Positions 12,304 through 24,240 of a DNA stretch of 64,000 nucleotides are shown piece after piece. Positions within the stretch are counted from its first letter, which is position 1, and each line of letters opens with the position of its first letter. This stretch comes from Aquilaria yunnanensis. Lineage: Eukaryota > Streptophyta > Magnoliopsida > Malvales > Thymelaeaceae. The DNA is taken from assembly GCA_039654915.1 (NCBI GenBank), contig CM077599.1, positions 19,938,501 to 20,002,500 on the forward strand. The letters are read 5' to 3'. Both the position numbers and the translations under genes were made by a program. The notes under the pieces were generated by a model, which had not been told where the DNA came from, did no database searches, and saw nothing but the letters and a program-made list of their open reading frames with translations.

Positions 12304-13712
12304 GGCCTAAGTCCATATTTACTCCCTCAACTATGTCAACTTGGACACATATCCCCTTCAGTTTTAACTTGGCTGAACTTAGCCCTTAAACTTCACAAAA
12401 TGGAACATTTAGCCCCTCCAAGGGATGGTGTCCTTTTTTCTGTGAGAGTGGCCCAATAGAAATGAGTTAGCTGAAATTGGTCTAGATTGAATATGCAATA
12501 GGGATACAAACTTTGTGAGTAATTAAACCCATAATGGAGTGTTCTCTTGTATTCATCTCCCTAAGCACCAAGCCCCCATCTCTATCACCAATTGAGGATG
12601 CCTAACAAAGCCTAGCTCTTTATGTTCTTTCATCAATTTCTGATTCGGGTTTAGCTGTTTGTACGACCATGGGAAGAACCTTTCAAGTTGAAGTGCCTAT
12701 CAATGGCACTGTCAGTACAAAACAAATCCCCTTTTGGTACATCTCACATTAGTTATGCTCTAATAACAAACACATTATCATACGTACTTCCTATTTATCA
12801 CAAAGAATAAGCTAAGCTAGGCTAGGCATAAATGCAATTGCAAGATAGAGCCATCAAGAGCACTGCCACTTGCTCGTTTTCATTTAACTTCTGCAGTTGT
12901 TTCTCCACCATCGACTACCACATCACTGCTTCTTTTCCCAAAGCCCACAATGTCTGCTTTAGATTATCGCTAATTTTACTGCCACAACCTGATCCACCAT
13001 TGCTATTGCTATTACTACTATTGCCCTTGTCGTATCTCTTTGACTTCTTATCTTCTCCTTTACTTATCTCCAGAATTGCCTGTCTCTTCTGCTACTCTTA
13101 ATCCCGCATGCATTAAATAATAATTGCGGCAAGTGGAAATCTGAATTAGATCGGTCATTGGGGGTTTTGATCCACAATATTAATCGAATTTGAAATTAAG
13201 GAAGCAAATGAAATGATCAATGATATATCTTTAGGCCATTTGGTTTGCCTTTCTGTAGAGGGATTTTTTAGGTATCGCAATCCACACAAGTTTTTTTCAC
13301 CCTTGTTATGGGCTTGTTTTGGGGTTTTGCTATACTCTTCCAAATTCGATCGCCGCAAAAAATAGAATTAGACACCAAACATGTTAGACTTGAAGCAGAA
13401 TCGAAAACCCTAAATGATGAAAGCGGTAGAGGTAGGTCTTCATGCTTAGAGAGATGAACATAAAGATAACACCCATGTATGAGTTTAATTACTTACAAAG
13501 TCTATATCTATCTTGCATGTTTGATTTGGACTAGTTTTAGCTAATTCATTTCAGTTGGGTCACTCTCAATAATGGAGAAAAGTTACACCGTCTCTTAAAA
13601 GCGCTAAATGTCCCATTTTGTGAAGTTTAAGGGCTGAGTTCGCTCGAGTTGAAGTTGAAGGGGTTGTGTGTCTGGGTTGACAAAGTCGAGGGGGTAAATA
13701 AGAATTTTGGCC
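12304..13712. mobile_element. Mutator-like non-autonomous DNA transposon
   Basis: The 1409-bp element has inverted ends of about 115 bp: the left begins GGCCTAAGTCCATATTTAC and the right, reverse-complemented, begins GGCCAAAATTCTTATTTAC. Both arms run on through matching CCCTCAACT.TGTCAAC and AAACTTCACAAAATGG blocks. The flanks are TATAAAAATA (12294-12303) and TATAGAAATA (13713-13722), a 10-bp target duplication with one mismatch, typical of Mutator-like elements. The interior has only short open frames without recognisable domains, so it would need a transposase in trans. Confidence 0.8.
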
Positions 13713-13722
13713 TATAGAAATA

Positions 13723-14034
13723 TGAACTTTTCGAATAAAAATGATATTTTAAAGCTATTCATTCATCTTATATTATTTGTACCACTTTTCATTTTTTGAG
13801 TCATCCCAAATTTTTTGCACTATTTTCTTATTTAATAAACTTCTCACACATAATTTACCATAACACCCTCTTCTCAACCTTCTTTTTAAAACTTAAATAT
13901 ACAAAACATTCTAAGAGTTTTTGATAACTGTACGACCTCCAGACCTCTCAACTAAATCCCTAACCTTCATCTCCCTTCTCTGGACCAAAGTGATCTATTA
14001 ACACAAAGCTTAGGACCAATTCGTTTTAAGAACC
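13723..14034. other. AT-rich spacer, no gene seen
   Basis: This is AT-rich non-coding DNA between the Mutator-like element and the first AT-rich MITE. No open frame or inverted structure stands out. Confidence 0.4.
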
Positions 14035-14370
14035 TAGTTCATTTTAACTTAAGTTAATCGATTTATTTTTATTTTTATATTTTTTTTATCTGAAATCAAT
14101 TTTATTTAAAAGTCAATATTGTGTAGTTGTAATAATCCATTTAAAAGTAAATTTTTATGATGTTGTTAAATTTTTATAAAATTTTCTTTTTTAATGCCTT
14201 AAAGTAGAAAAATTCATTAAAATTTAGTAAAGTTACAAAAAATTATATTTCCAATGGATTATTGCAGTTACATAACATTGTTATTTAATTAAAATTAGTT
14301 CAAGGTAAAAAAGATATAAGAATAAAAATATGTTATTTTGAAGTCAATTGACTTAAGTTGAAATAAACTG
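14035..14370. mobile_element. AT-rich inverted-repeat MITE, copy 1
   Basis: About 336 bp. The first half (CATTTTAACTTAAGTTAATC, then long ATTTTTATTTTT tracts and a TGTAATAATCCATTT block) is the near reverse complement of the second half (AATGGATTATTGCAGTTACA ... GTCAATTGACTTAAGTTGAA). The whole unit would fold as one imperfect hairpin. The same architecture recurs at 14371-14683, 41129-41472 and 58702-59035, with a half copy near 24755-24876. Confidence 0.75.
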
Positions 14371-14683
14371 GATGTAAATCAACTGACTTATTTTTACTTT
14401 TACATTTTTTTTTCCTGAAAATTAATTTTATTTAAAATTTAATATTATGTAGATGTAATAATCTATTTAAAAATAAATTTTCATGATCTCATTAAATTTT
14501 TATAAATTTTTCATTTTTAATACGTAAAGGTGAAAAAAATCTATAAAAACTTAATAAAATTATAAAAATTATATTTTCAATGAATTACTGTACTTACATA
14601 ATATTGACTTTTAATTAAAATTAATTTAAAATAAAAAATACGTAAAAATAAAAATGAACCATTTTAAATTCTTAAAATAAACT
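14371..14683. mobile_element. AT-rich inverted-repeat MITE, copy 2
   Basis: It lies head-to-tail with copy 1 and repeats the same order of blocks (CAACTGACTTATTTTTACTT ... TAATAATCTATTTAAAAATA ... GAATTACTGTACTTACATAA). Copies 1 and 2 abut, so either one inserted at the edge of the other or the unit was tandemly duplicated. Confidence 0.7.
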
Positions 14684-14699
14684 GTGTTAATCTCTTTGT

Positions 14700-15170
14700 C
14701 GATCGCCGGCAAGTCTAGACTGAGATTCCACTGAAGTGCCTGTGAAGACCGACTTCGAGCTCAATCTCTTCGTCCCTCGCCTGCGCCACCTTAGGGCACG
14801 CATCCAAAGGCAGGGATGGAGGCCGAAGACAGAGAGGAAAGCCGAAGGCGAGGACGAAGGCCGAAGACGGAAGCGAAAGCTCAGACAAAGGCCGAAGGCT
14901 AGATCAAAGGCAGTGAAGGAGGCCGAAGACGGAATCAAAGGCAGTGACGGAGGCCGAAGACGGAATCGAAGGCTGAGACCAAGATGGAATCGAAGGCTGA
15001 GATGGAATCAAAGATGGAATCAGAGGTGTCATGGGTTTGTGAGGCTCGGAGGTCGCCGCGTCGTGGATTCATCGAGACTAGTCTGGAATCGGCTCCAATT
15101 GCTTTCTCTTTTCTTTGTTTGTTTTTGGGGAATGTGTGATCTCTATTTTCCTGTTTTCAAGTGAGAGGCG
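14700..15170 (+). repeat. GC-rich purine tandem-repeat segment with a spurious open frame
   Basis: Between about 14815 and 15020 a short unit of the form GGCCGAAGACGGAA / GGCAGTGA-GGA is repeated many times with variation. It gives a 142-codon plus-strand open frame (14736-15164) rich in Arg and Lys. The frame is open because of the repeats; I see no domain, no sensible neighbour and no evidence of function. The base composition is strikingly unlike the AT-rich MITEs beside it, so it may be the interior of another degenerate element. Confidence 0.5.
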
Positions 15171-15690
15171 GAGGCGGCGCACCAGGTTTGGTGGTGTAGG
15201 CCGTGCGGCAGCTGGGGGAGAAAGAAAGTATAGAGCAAGGGTAAAAATGGAAATATATATATCATTTTATTTTATTTTTTTTATCTTTATGCCATATATA
15301 AATGGTGGAAATATTGTTGGGTGGTGGATTTATAGTTTATAAGTGTAATTTTTAAGAATATCTTAAAATATAAATTAATATAAATATATTTGAGTCAAAT
15401 TTAAATAGAAAGAAATTTAAGGCCAAATTTCAGAAGATGATAGGGGTAGTAGTGAACAGATGGACGTATCAAGTAGTTGACGTTGAAGTCAGTAAGCCAC
15501 ACATATCGGGCTTCTTCCGGTTCGGTCTCTAGAAATTAGTTGACCATGGCAAGGTCAGAAATTGCCGACTAATCAATTCAAGGCTGCCCTCTCACCAATC
15601 GGCTAGAAGCAGCTTACAGCAATTCATAACCTGCTAATACCCTCGAAGAAAATCAAAATTCAGAATTAAAACCCCCAACTTGTTCAGGGG
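15171..15690. other. Spacer and probable 3' flank of glutamine-amidotransferase copy A
   Basis: AT-rich non-coding DNA to about 15420, then more complex sequence up to the stop codon of the minus-strand gene. On the minus strand this includes its 3' UTR. No other gene is seen. Confidence 0.4.
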
Positions 15691-16621
15691 TTAAACAAAA
15701 AGCTGTCTTCCCTTGAGAAAATCTCTGCAGAGCCTCTGCAGGGCTTTCGTATCCGGCTCAGCATTCACCAACCCGATTTTCACAACCTTCCTAAACTCAC
15801 TGGGAATAGAATTTCCAATGAAAAGGCGATCGATTATGTCGCTGAGGATGCCGACGGTGTACTCGGGATGCCCTTGGAATCCAAGAATGTTGGTTCCCAT
15901 GGCAAACATCTCCACCTCAGTTCTGTCCGAAGCCGCAATCACTTGAGCCCCAGGAGGTAGCTCCAAAATTTCATCTTGGTGGCATTCTACTATTGACAAA
16001 CCCTTGTTCCTTCCAAACTGCTCTGATTTCTCACCGATAAAACTTATCCTTCTCACCCCAAGGTCCCATCCATTTCTTGCCCTTCCTACCTTCCCTCCCA
16101 AAGCTCTGCATAATAGCTGTCGTCCCAACATTTAAAACATCATTAGCAATATCCATAAAAGAAAATTACAACAAACGCACGCTCCTCAATAATTAGAAAG
16201 CTTAAACAAAATGCTCACATGCATGACAAATCCTATAGAAACTCGGAGAATTGATTAAGATTGATCACATGAGAGCGTGTGCACACACACATACATATAC
16301 CTGATGACCGAAGCAGATGCCAAGGACTTTCTTGTTCATGGCGTTCAGAGTTTGCAAGAGAGAGCATAGTTTGAGGACCCAAATCTCACTCCCATAGGCA
16401 TCAGAAGGGCTGCCACTGACCACAAAGCCATCATACCTATGGAGCTGGCTCATCTTTGGGAACTCCCCTTCCACAACCCTAAACATATCCCAGCTCTCTC
16501 CTTCCTCCCCGAAAGCGGCCAAGAACACGTTGAAGTAACCTCCATACACTTTCTTCACATACTCGGAATCCCTCACAGCCAGCAGCAGAGCGTATCTTCT
16601 GCCTCCATTTACAAGCTTCAT
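15691..16621 (-). CDS. Gamma-glutamyl peptidase-like class I glutamine amidotransferase (copy A), 2 exons
   Basis: Minus-strand exons are 16621-16301 (107 codons) and 16116-15691 (141 codons plus stop), giving 248 residues, close to the roughly 250 of plant GGP proteins. The start [20 protein letters not shown] is the only reasonable ATG and aligns with copy B. Donor CAG|GTATAT and acceptor GACAG|CTATTA flank a 184-nt intron (16117-16300). The class I triad is present: nucleophile Cys103 in GICFGHQ, with His190 and Glu192 in QGHPEY. ECHQDE and PPGAQVIA are also typical. Arabidopsis relatives (GGP1/GGP3 family) are cytosolic and cleave the gamma-glutamyl group from glutathione and its conjugates; that substrate is family knowledge, not visible here. 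Unlike copy B there is no second intron after the DIIDRL block. No frame damage is seen. Confidence 0.9.
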
Positions 16622-16804
16622 CTTCTTCTCCCACTAATTCACAACCGACACAAAAAAAATACTTGCTGTTGATAGATTAATTGGTACTTAATTTTCTGCA
16701 AACAAACTAAGCCGGCACCAGGAACTAGACCAGAGCAGGCTAAGCAAAACAAACTAAGTAGAATAGATGTGGTGGTACATGGAAATATGGTGGAGAGAGT
16801 AGGG

Positions 16805-16814
16805 CATTATATAC
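16805..16814 (-). promoter_or_regulatory. Probable TATA box of copy A
   Basis: The minus strand reads GTATATAATG here, about 185 nt upstream of the ATG at 16621. A start some 30 nt downstream would give a 5' leader of about 150 nt. It is the best TATA match in the upstream region. Confidence 0.5.
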
Positions 16815-17929
16815 AAAAAGCTTTCAGGCACTGGAGCTTCCCACGTGACTGCACTATCTGGGTGGAGTATAGAAAAAGAATAGTACAAAATTTGTTTTGT
16901 TCGATCTCATGGAAAATAATCTAAATTTGTGGGGCATACAGAGTTAAAGGCTCCAAATCGACCCGTCGCCGTCCAACATGAACGAACGACACGGTTTCAA
17001 CGTTGTGTAAAAAGTTTTCCAGGCGTAGTACTGAACAGTGGAAGCTGACATGTGATAGACGCGCTTGCCGAGAATCATGCGATTGGAGTCTCAATACTAC
17101 CTCGTCACAACCGGCACCTACGTCGAAAGATATAAAACAGCGTCAGGGGACCCTTACTGTGCATGGTACCTCGGGAGATCCCTTCAGCTCTTAAACTAGT
17201 AATAGTACGACATCATCAACCTAGGAAAAAGTGAGAGATACATCATATATAAATAGTCAAATGGTGGGTTTACTGAGCTTATACAGCAGTTTTTGAGCCT
17301 GTATAAGCTATTATAGACTTCTATCGTCAATTGAGCCGGTAACCTAGTACCGTTAGTTTGATTTGGATTATGGGTATTAATATGCTGCTTGTATTGTGCA
17401 TGTGGGGTTTGAGCTATCTCTGCAATTTGATATGCATACATGAATGGCACCCTACTCGAGGGGTTGCCCAAGTGGCCGAGATTATTCACTCGCTTTTATG
17501 TGTATGTTGAGAGATTCTGTAGGTCATTCGTAGGGATTTTGTTGTAGTAATTCCCTGATATGAAGGGAGATATTTTCATAATTGTCTTTTCCTTCATTTG
17601 GGAGGGTGGGGGGTTTCTCCCTATGGTGTAGTGACCAGTTTCTATCCAGGCCTTTGATTCCACAATTGAGTTATTTTAGTAAGATATACTAGCCCCAAAG
17701 GCTTCAGATACATGTCTGTTGCATATGGTGTCACTTGTAGGGAGTACTTTCTTGAGTGCCCTTCCAGAAATTGCATGAAGTAGGCCATTTGGAATTAGTA
17801 GCTGAAGTACCTAAAGCCAGTGAGCTAGAGGAACCTTCATGCTCCTTCCATTTTAGAAAAGGTTGTGCAATGTATTTATGATGTCCAAAACCTCCTTGAG
17901 GCTTTAGCTTCAATATGACAACCTGGTAA
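16815..17929. other. Intergenic DNA, no gene recognised
   Basis: Upstream flank of copy A followed by unremarkable sequence. A 97-codon minus open frame (17196-17489) has no recognisable domain and no splice context; I do not support it as a gene. Confidence 0.4.
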
Positions 17930-18495
17930 TAGACCTCCTATAGTTCTTTAGGTTTCAAGTCTTTGTTCCTCTCAAGGCTTAGCCTTCTTCCTGTGAGGCC
18001 AACCTGCTTAGGGACTCTTTGGAGTCATACTTTTAGGGGACTACTTTGAGTACTTCTCCAAGCTAGATTCCTTAAGGTCATCATCTGAAAGGCCTAATTG
18101 CTAGGGATGTCTACTCCACCTGGGGGTCATAATCCCGGAGGCCTAACTCCTGGGAAGGTCTGCTCCACATGGACCGTAATCTAAGAAGCTTGTCTCTATG
18201 GCTGTTGTCCACAAGGCCACTCTCCAAGTAGTCACATCTCACTAAAGGCCATCGTTTAAGAGGTCTATCTCTGGGGTCAAAGTTGTTTTCCAGGGGTCGT
18301 ATGTCGCTTGTGAGTAGAAATCCAAAACGCCTATCTCTGGGTGGAGGTCACCTGAAGGGGGTAGCATGCCACAACTGTAATTTAAGAAGCCCATCTCAGA
18401 GGCTGAGGCCACTAATCAAGGGTCACATGTCACCTAGTGACCAAGATCTAAGAGGCCTGTCTTCTAGGCCGAGGCCTCTTGTCAAAGGTTGCATG
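17930..18495. repeat. Degenerate tandem repeat, unit roughly 80-90 bp
   Basis: Variants of the phrase CTAAGAGGCCTGTCTCTAGG..GAGGCC / CTTGTCAAGGGTCGCATGTC recur four or more times (about 18185-18495) and resume after the inserted hAT-like element (19293-about 19480). The copies are strongly diverged. No protein signal is seen. Confidence 0.55.
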
Positions 18496-19284
18496 TAGGG
18501 GTGAAAGAAATTAACCCTAATCCAAAACTCGACCCTATTTTTCGAGTTAGGGTTAAGTCAGCAAAAGAAATAAGTATGATTCGGGTCAACCAGAAACTGA
18601 CCCGATTCATAGAAGTCAAAATTGAATTGGTTCAGGTCAAACCTGAAATAACCCGATTTTTATTCCCATCCAGCCCAGTAACCTATCTTGGCACAACCCA
18701 CCTACACACCTATAAATCCTTAACTTAACCTCCATAAACTTAATCCCACTTATGAGCCGCCACCTACCCTCTCACTCATATTTATAGTTTCACTTCGCTG
18801 CCTCTTTGCACCGTAGCCGACTAGCCGTACGCCTTCTGTCCGTTTTTCATTCGCCTTCCTACTTGGTGCCACCTTCGACTTTCCCACTTTGCCTAGCCCT
18901 GCCACACGCCACTTTCTCCTCGCCCTCGCCCATGCCTAACCCTTACACCACCTTTCATTTGCATCGCCTCACTGTCTTGAGCTGTCCGTCTACCATCTTG
19001 AGTTGTCTATCCATCATCTTGCTTGTTGCATCATCCTCCGTGTATAGCACTGCCCTCGTGTTGTCCTCTGTCCCTTGCCTTTGCCCTTCACGGTGAAGGA
19101 AATAGCTATCGACGGTGGAATGTCAGGTAAAGCCGACCCTAATACTATATTTTCGAGTTAGCATCGGTTCGAGTTGAGTTAATAAATTGGGTCAATTCGG
19201 GTTACATTTTTCAGATGGAAAAGTTGCTTGAAAATTTCAGGTTTCGACCTGAATCCAACCATAAACCCTAAAGTTATAGCCCTA
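18496..19284. mobile_element. Possible hAT-like non-autonomous element
   Basis: The 789-bp segment has ends TAGGGGTG... and ...AGCCCTA, a very short inverted terminus. It carries further inverted similarity inside: AACCCTAATCCAAAACTCGA and TTTTTCGAGTTAGGGTT on the left, CCGACCCTAATACTATATTTTC on the right. Flanks GTTGCATG (18488-18495) and GTCGCAAG (19285-19292) match at 6 of 8 bases, as an aged 8-bp hAT target duplication might. It interrupts the degenerate tandem repeat, which continues on both sides. A plus open frame inside (18806-19096) has no recognisable domain. Confidence 0.5.
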
Positions 19285-19292
19285 GTCGCAAG

Positions 19293-21617
19293 CTGCTTGA
19301 GGCCTAAAATCCAAATGGCCCATCTCTAAGGCCAGGATCAATCACTGGGGGTCGCATTCCATTCTGGGCTGAAATCCAAAAGGTTCATCTTCAAGGCTGA
19401 GGCTGCTTGATGGGGCCAAAATCCATGGGGTCCATCTCTAAGGAAGTCACTTGACCCAAGGCCTCATCCCTAGATGTCAGGTTCTTAGGTCAGTCCCTCC
19501 ACCTTGGGCCTTCTATCAAGATGCTAGGCCCTTGGGCTGGTGTTTCAACCTGGGACTTCCTTTGGAAGACCTTTTGTATCCATACGATTTGACTTGGTTC
19601 CTGGTACAAAGAAGGAGGTCTTACTCAATGGATGCTTGGGAGATGAGGCGTAACTTGAGCCAAACTATTGAAACTATGTACCAGACCCATGAAAAGTCTC
19701 CAACTAGTTGTTGAGGGATCTCATTCAATAGTTCTTATTATGTCTTGTCAACAGTGCCATTTTAAGCCTTGGACTTTTCATGTGCATTTGAAATTTTTAC
19801 TCATCGGAATAAGACGTCATTCCCCATGATATGGCTATTGCCTTTGCCGCCTTTAGTAAGGGCATGGCTCTTTGCTACAAGTGGTTTATTATTTCATTAG
19901 TTAAAACCATACAACACAATGCAAAAGAAAACAAAAAAAATAGGAGTGAAAAATGAAATTGGAAAGATCAAGAATTCAAGAATTGAAAACAGGTTTTAGC
20001 CATATAACACAATGCAAAAGAAAACTGCAAAATATGGGTGAAAAATGTACAAACAATTGGAGCTCGATTTAAATATTATTTTTAACTCATTCAAACTGTT
20101 ATCAATTGAAACTTGAATAAATTAATTTTACACTCAATATATAATTCAAACAAAGCTGGTTGTATTTATTACTTAGCTCTAGCTCAACTCAAGCTCAATT
20201 GATTTAAAACTCGTTTACGGATCGTTCATATTATTTTCAATCTAAATATAAATAAAATATCAAATTTGGTAGATATTGGAAGCCAAACATAATCAGTTGC
20301 AAGCTCAATTAATGAAAATAACAAGAAGCATATTTAATTATGAATTTTTAAAGTCTATAATTACCAAATTAAAGAAAATTATATTTTAGTCGTTAATCAT
20401 AAAGGGGAAAAAAAGGACTAATACTCAAAATAAACATTGTTAATGTTGGTTATATATTTTATGTGATGTATCATATATATATTATGTGAGTTTTTACTTT
20501 GAATTGTCCTTGTGAATAACTTGCATGAGTTTACAAATGCTAAAAGTAATTTTATCACAGATTCTTCAGTCGAGAAATGTAGAGAAGCAAGAAAACTTGA
20601 GGCGCAATGCTTAAAGAATTAAATAAAACATGTGATTCGGATTCCTATAAAAGCTATTCAAGATAATGTTCATAATTGGTGAATAAGCAGGCACTGCCGA
20701 CACCTCTGGTTACGGAATTAAATTCTGTCTAGCGGCCTCTTACATACGCTCGTATCAACAGGCTTCAATTATTAGGGACATCTTCGTAAAAATTCAGCGG
20801 GAGGTTGTGGCAGAAGCGCAGTTAAGAGCTTCTTCTTTGTTATCTTTAGATTAGTCTTTTATAATTAAAGTGCAAGTTTACTTGGGCATTAACTAAACTT
20901 GGTTCATGGGATTCCTAAAGTTCCGAGGGCAAGACTCTTATTTGAGTGATGCTAACACTCTTATTTGGGAAACTTAATCAAGGAAAGGTGTTGAATCTTT
21001 CTTCAACACAGCTATCAGGAACTCCTTATCCTTCACATCTGTTCTCCTACTTCTAAATTAGGTAGAGTAAGAATCCACAAACTAGTTATGTTTGGAGAAA
21101 AAATAATACAACAAACTTCTTGAACTTGTTTACATTTTCTCCCCAAACTTCAAAATTTTTACAAAATAATCCTTAAAAATTACATATTTAGTTCCTAAAA
21201 CTTTTGAAAAATTTACAAAATAGTCCTAAATATTACAAATTTTCTCCCTAATTTTTTTTGAAACTTCCACTTATACCTAAAATTTAGAAAGTTACATTTT
21301 AGTCATTGCACTCAAAGTTCAATCACATATGCAAAAATTAAGATTGTATTTTTATAGATTCTCAGTGTCTGTGGCTATCACTTTTATACAATCTCATTTT
21401 CTTAAATTTTCAAGAATTCTTAAACCAGACCCGGTTTAATGTATTCTAAGCATTACAAAAGAGTGTTTGGAAAGAGCTAACTGAAAAGTAAAGCAACACG
21501 TGGCTAACCAACAACCAACAAATGGGCCATCATGAGCTGTAATAACCACCAAATGAAAATATCTGCACGTTGTTCATTACTTTGTATGCTGTCCACTGCT
21601 TTTCTCAAAATCTGCGA
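19293..21617. other. Intergenic DNA, mostly AT-rich
   Basis: It begins with more of the degenerate tandem repeat (to about 19480). Near 19903-20045 a short phrase (ACACAATGCAAAAGAAAAC) occurs twice. From 20040 to 20640 and 21060 to 21460 the DNA is AT-rich and non-coding. A GC-richer patch at 20687-20854 is listed separately. Confidence 0.4.
20687..20854 (+). other. Unrecognised short open stretch, possible exon relic
   Basis: A 55-codon stop-bounded frame without ATG reads GTADTSGYGIKFCLAASYIR at its start and ends RASSLLSLD before TAG. It is GC-richer than its surroundings and has a protein-like composition. It has no clear splice sites and I recognise no family. It could be a captured or decayed exon, or chance. 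Confidence 0.2.
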
Positions 21618-21626
21618 CCAGCATAA

Positions 21627-22677
21627 GGCAAAAATAATGAAAAAACCCCTAATGTTTTCTGGTTGGCCCAAATCAGCCACTAATATTTTTTTCAAGCCAA
21701 ATAAACTATTGATGTTTTAAAATCAGCCCAAATAAACCATTGGTGGTTAAATAAATGAATATACCATTAGAAATAAAGAATATACCATTAGATGATGATT
21801 ATGTGGCAAAAATAAATATTTTAAATTAGCTAATGTGGCAAAAATAAAAACATAATCGGCCATTTCTTTCTTCGACGACTCCGCCGATTCCGATCGACCG
21901 CCGACTCCGACGTCTTTAAGGTTTTAGGGCCGATTAAGAAAGGTAATCAGCCATTTTCTTTCTCCGACGACTTCAATCGACCGTCGATTTTGACATGTTT
22001 AAGGGTTCAGGGCTGATTATCGACAGCTGTATCTGAATCCTACTCCGATTGCGCCTTCTCCTTCGCCAAGAAGAAGGATCTTTTCGTTTCTGTGTGATTT
22101 CGCCTCCTCATTTACCAAGAAGGATCTCTCTCATCACTGAGCCACATGATGGTGTGCAACGTTGTCACTGGTGGAGTTGGCTATGCCGTTCCAACCCGCC
22201 CCTCGACTAGCTGCCTCTTTCTTCACACTAGTGAAGCCTTTCGTTGATTCTGACTTCTTCAATAGCCTCATTTTATGGATGGGGCATTTGAGATCGGCTC
22301 ATCCATTGATGGGGTTAAGATGGCTATGGATGCCGAATAGTCTTGTGTGGATAGGCCTTGGGGCTCCAAACTTCTCAATTGAAGAGTTGCATAAGGGATC
22401 CAGGAGATGGGTATTTTGAGATATGTTCAAGGGTCTGAGTTTCAAAAGAATTGAGAGACGAGCTGTTAATTGATTATCGAGGAGCTGTTGACTGGGATGT
22501 TGACTTTGCCGGCCAAGTCTGATGTGACTTTCCTCTAGCCACTTGGGCTTCAGTTTAATGAAAATGGGCAAACCGAACAAACTCCAAAATGTTAGTAGTT
22601 TATTTGGTAAAAAAACAATATCAATAGTCTGATTGGGCTACATTGTAAACATTGGTGGTTTTTTCATTATTTTTTCC
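21627..22677. mobile_element. Mutator-like non-autonomous DNA transposon
   Basis: The 1051-bp element has inverted ends of about 100 bp: left GGCAAAAATAATGAAAAAAC, right (reverse complement) GGAAAAAATAATGAAAAAAC. Both continue with CCAAAT-AACTA and TATTGAT blocks. Flanks CCAGCATAA (21618-21626) and CCAACATAA (22678-22686) are a 9-bp target duplication with one mismatch. The interior is GC-richer (about 21860-22430) and includes an 85-codon plus open frame (22162-22419) with no domain I recognise; it may be captured host DNA. Confidence 0.72.
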
Positions 22678-22850
22678 CCAACATAATTTATCAACCAATC
22701 AACTTTATTTTAGGTGATTTGTGTCGCAAATGAAAATATAGTCCTATCAAACCGTTCCTTATGATCGGATGGAAAGCAAAATGTGTGTCCCAAATCAACA
22801 TCACTAGAAAAACCCAATTTTCTGACGGAAATGCTATCTGAAATTTTTTA

Positions 22851-23936
22851 GGTTAAAATTCATTAGGGGTCATATAAATAATTTTTTGTCTTAAACAAAT
22901 ATCTGACCTTTATATTGTTCTAACGAGATACTTTACCTTTTATTACGCCTCTTATTTAGATATTTTCCGTTAATTTCAAGGTTAAGTTTGATGGAAAATG
23001 ATGACATGACATTAAATAATACCAAAATAAATTGAAAATGATAACTTTAGCACTCAAAATTTTTTAATCACTAATTCTAATATTCAGAATTCCACCAAAT
23101 TAATTATACTCCAAAACCCTAGCCCTCAAAAGCTGTTCTCTCGACCGTTATCACCAACCACCCTTCACCCCAACCACCTCCAATCGCCCTCCACCCCAAC
23201 CGCCACCAACCTAGCTGCCAACCCCGCCATCGACCACCTTCCACTCGACCACGTAGCCATCTTCAAAGAAATTAGTGATTCGAGCTTCGGTATAGACAAC
23301 CAAGCTTTTGACTTTTCTCCTTGTGGTCGAATCGATGACGTGTTTGAATCTTAAGTGTGTCGCGAGATCTTCAACAAAAGAGAATTGTGTGAGCCAATCA
23401 CAAATCGTAGCCAGTGAGATCTTTGATTGAGGAGGACAACGGCCTTCTCAGGCGATGCTTTTTCTCTTGGAATTCGTGAGCTGGTCTATGCGATTCAAAA
23501 TAAGGGATGAGATCGAGATCTTTGGATCGCTGATTTCTTCGATCCCATCGATCCCCAAGCTTGGATCACAGATTTCTTCGGAGGAGGCTAGGCGGTCAGC
23601 TGGAGGGCGGCTGATAGCAGGGTTCGTAGCTGGGTCAGTGGCTGGAGGGTGGGCGGTGGCAACGGCTGGGGTGGATACCATAAAAAATAGATTTAGAATT
23701 TTAGGGTTTAAAATTATTGATAATAAAAGTCAAATAACTAGAAGTGTAATTTTAAAATTTATTTAATTTTTTTTTACCACATCATCATTTTCTGTTAAAT
23801 TTAATCTTAAAATTAACGGAAAGTACCTAAATATGACGTGTAATAAAAGATAAGGTATATTGTTAGGACAATATAAATGTTAAGTACTTGTTTAGGAGAA
23901 AAAAAAAAGTTAAGTGACTCCCGGTGAATTTTACCC
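22851..23936. mobile_element. Mutator-like non-autonomous DNA transposon
   Basis: The 1086-bp element has inverted arms of about 160-250 bp: left GGTTAAAATTCATTAGGGGT, right (reverse complement) GGGTAAAATTCACCGGGAGT. The arms continue with matching TTTATATTGTTCTAAC, CCTTTTATTACG and TTTTCCGTTAATTT blocks. Flanks AAATTTTTTA (22841-22850) and AAATTTTTTG (23937-23946) form a 10-bp target duplication with one mismatch. The GC-rich interior holds open frames (23448-23681 minus and 23455-23766 plus) that overlap on opposite strands and show no domain. Confidence 0.78.
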
Positions 23937-23946
23937 AAATTTTTTG

Positions 23947-24240
23947 ACAGCATGCTGTCAAAACATTTTTAACAGATGGCCGTCCGAAAGTTCCGACAGC
24001 AACCCGGCTACAAGGCCTCCATTCTCCTTTCCGACAATTTCGGGTCGGAAACCTTTTGCTGGCATACAGTCGGAAAACTTCCGTTTGGCCTTCCCGCAGT
24101 GACCAATCGGAAAAATTCTGACGGCACCCCGCCGGAAAACCTCCGATGGGCCTTCCAATGGTGGCCCTTCGAAAATTCCTGGCGGTTGGCTCATGGCCGT
24201 CTTTATCTTGCTGCTGCTCCACCCCTCTTGCTGCTTGTTG
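23947..24240. repeat. Short inverted TCCGAC/GTCGGA-type motif cluster
   Basis: Variants of TCCGACA, TCGGAAA and CCGGAAAACCTCCGATGG are spaced every 20-40 bp. Such clusters of short palindromes are typical of subterminal regions of CACTA elements, but I find no CACTA terminus here, so this is a fragment or another repeat. Overlapping open frames on both strands (23863-24323) are by-products of the GC-rich repeats. Confidence 0.45.

Noticed and set aside
14736..15164. 142-codon Arg/Lys-rich plus open frame
   Set aside because: It is kept open by a short tandem repeat, has no domain, and lies among transposon remnants.
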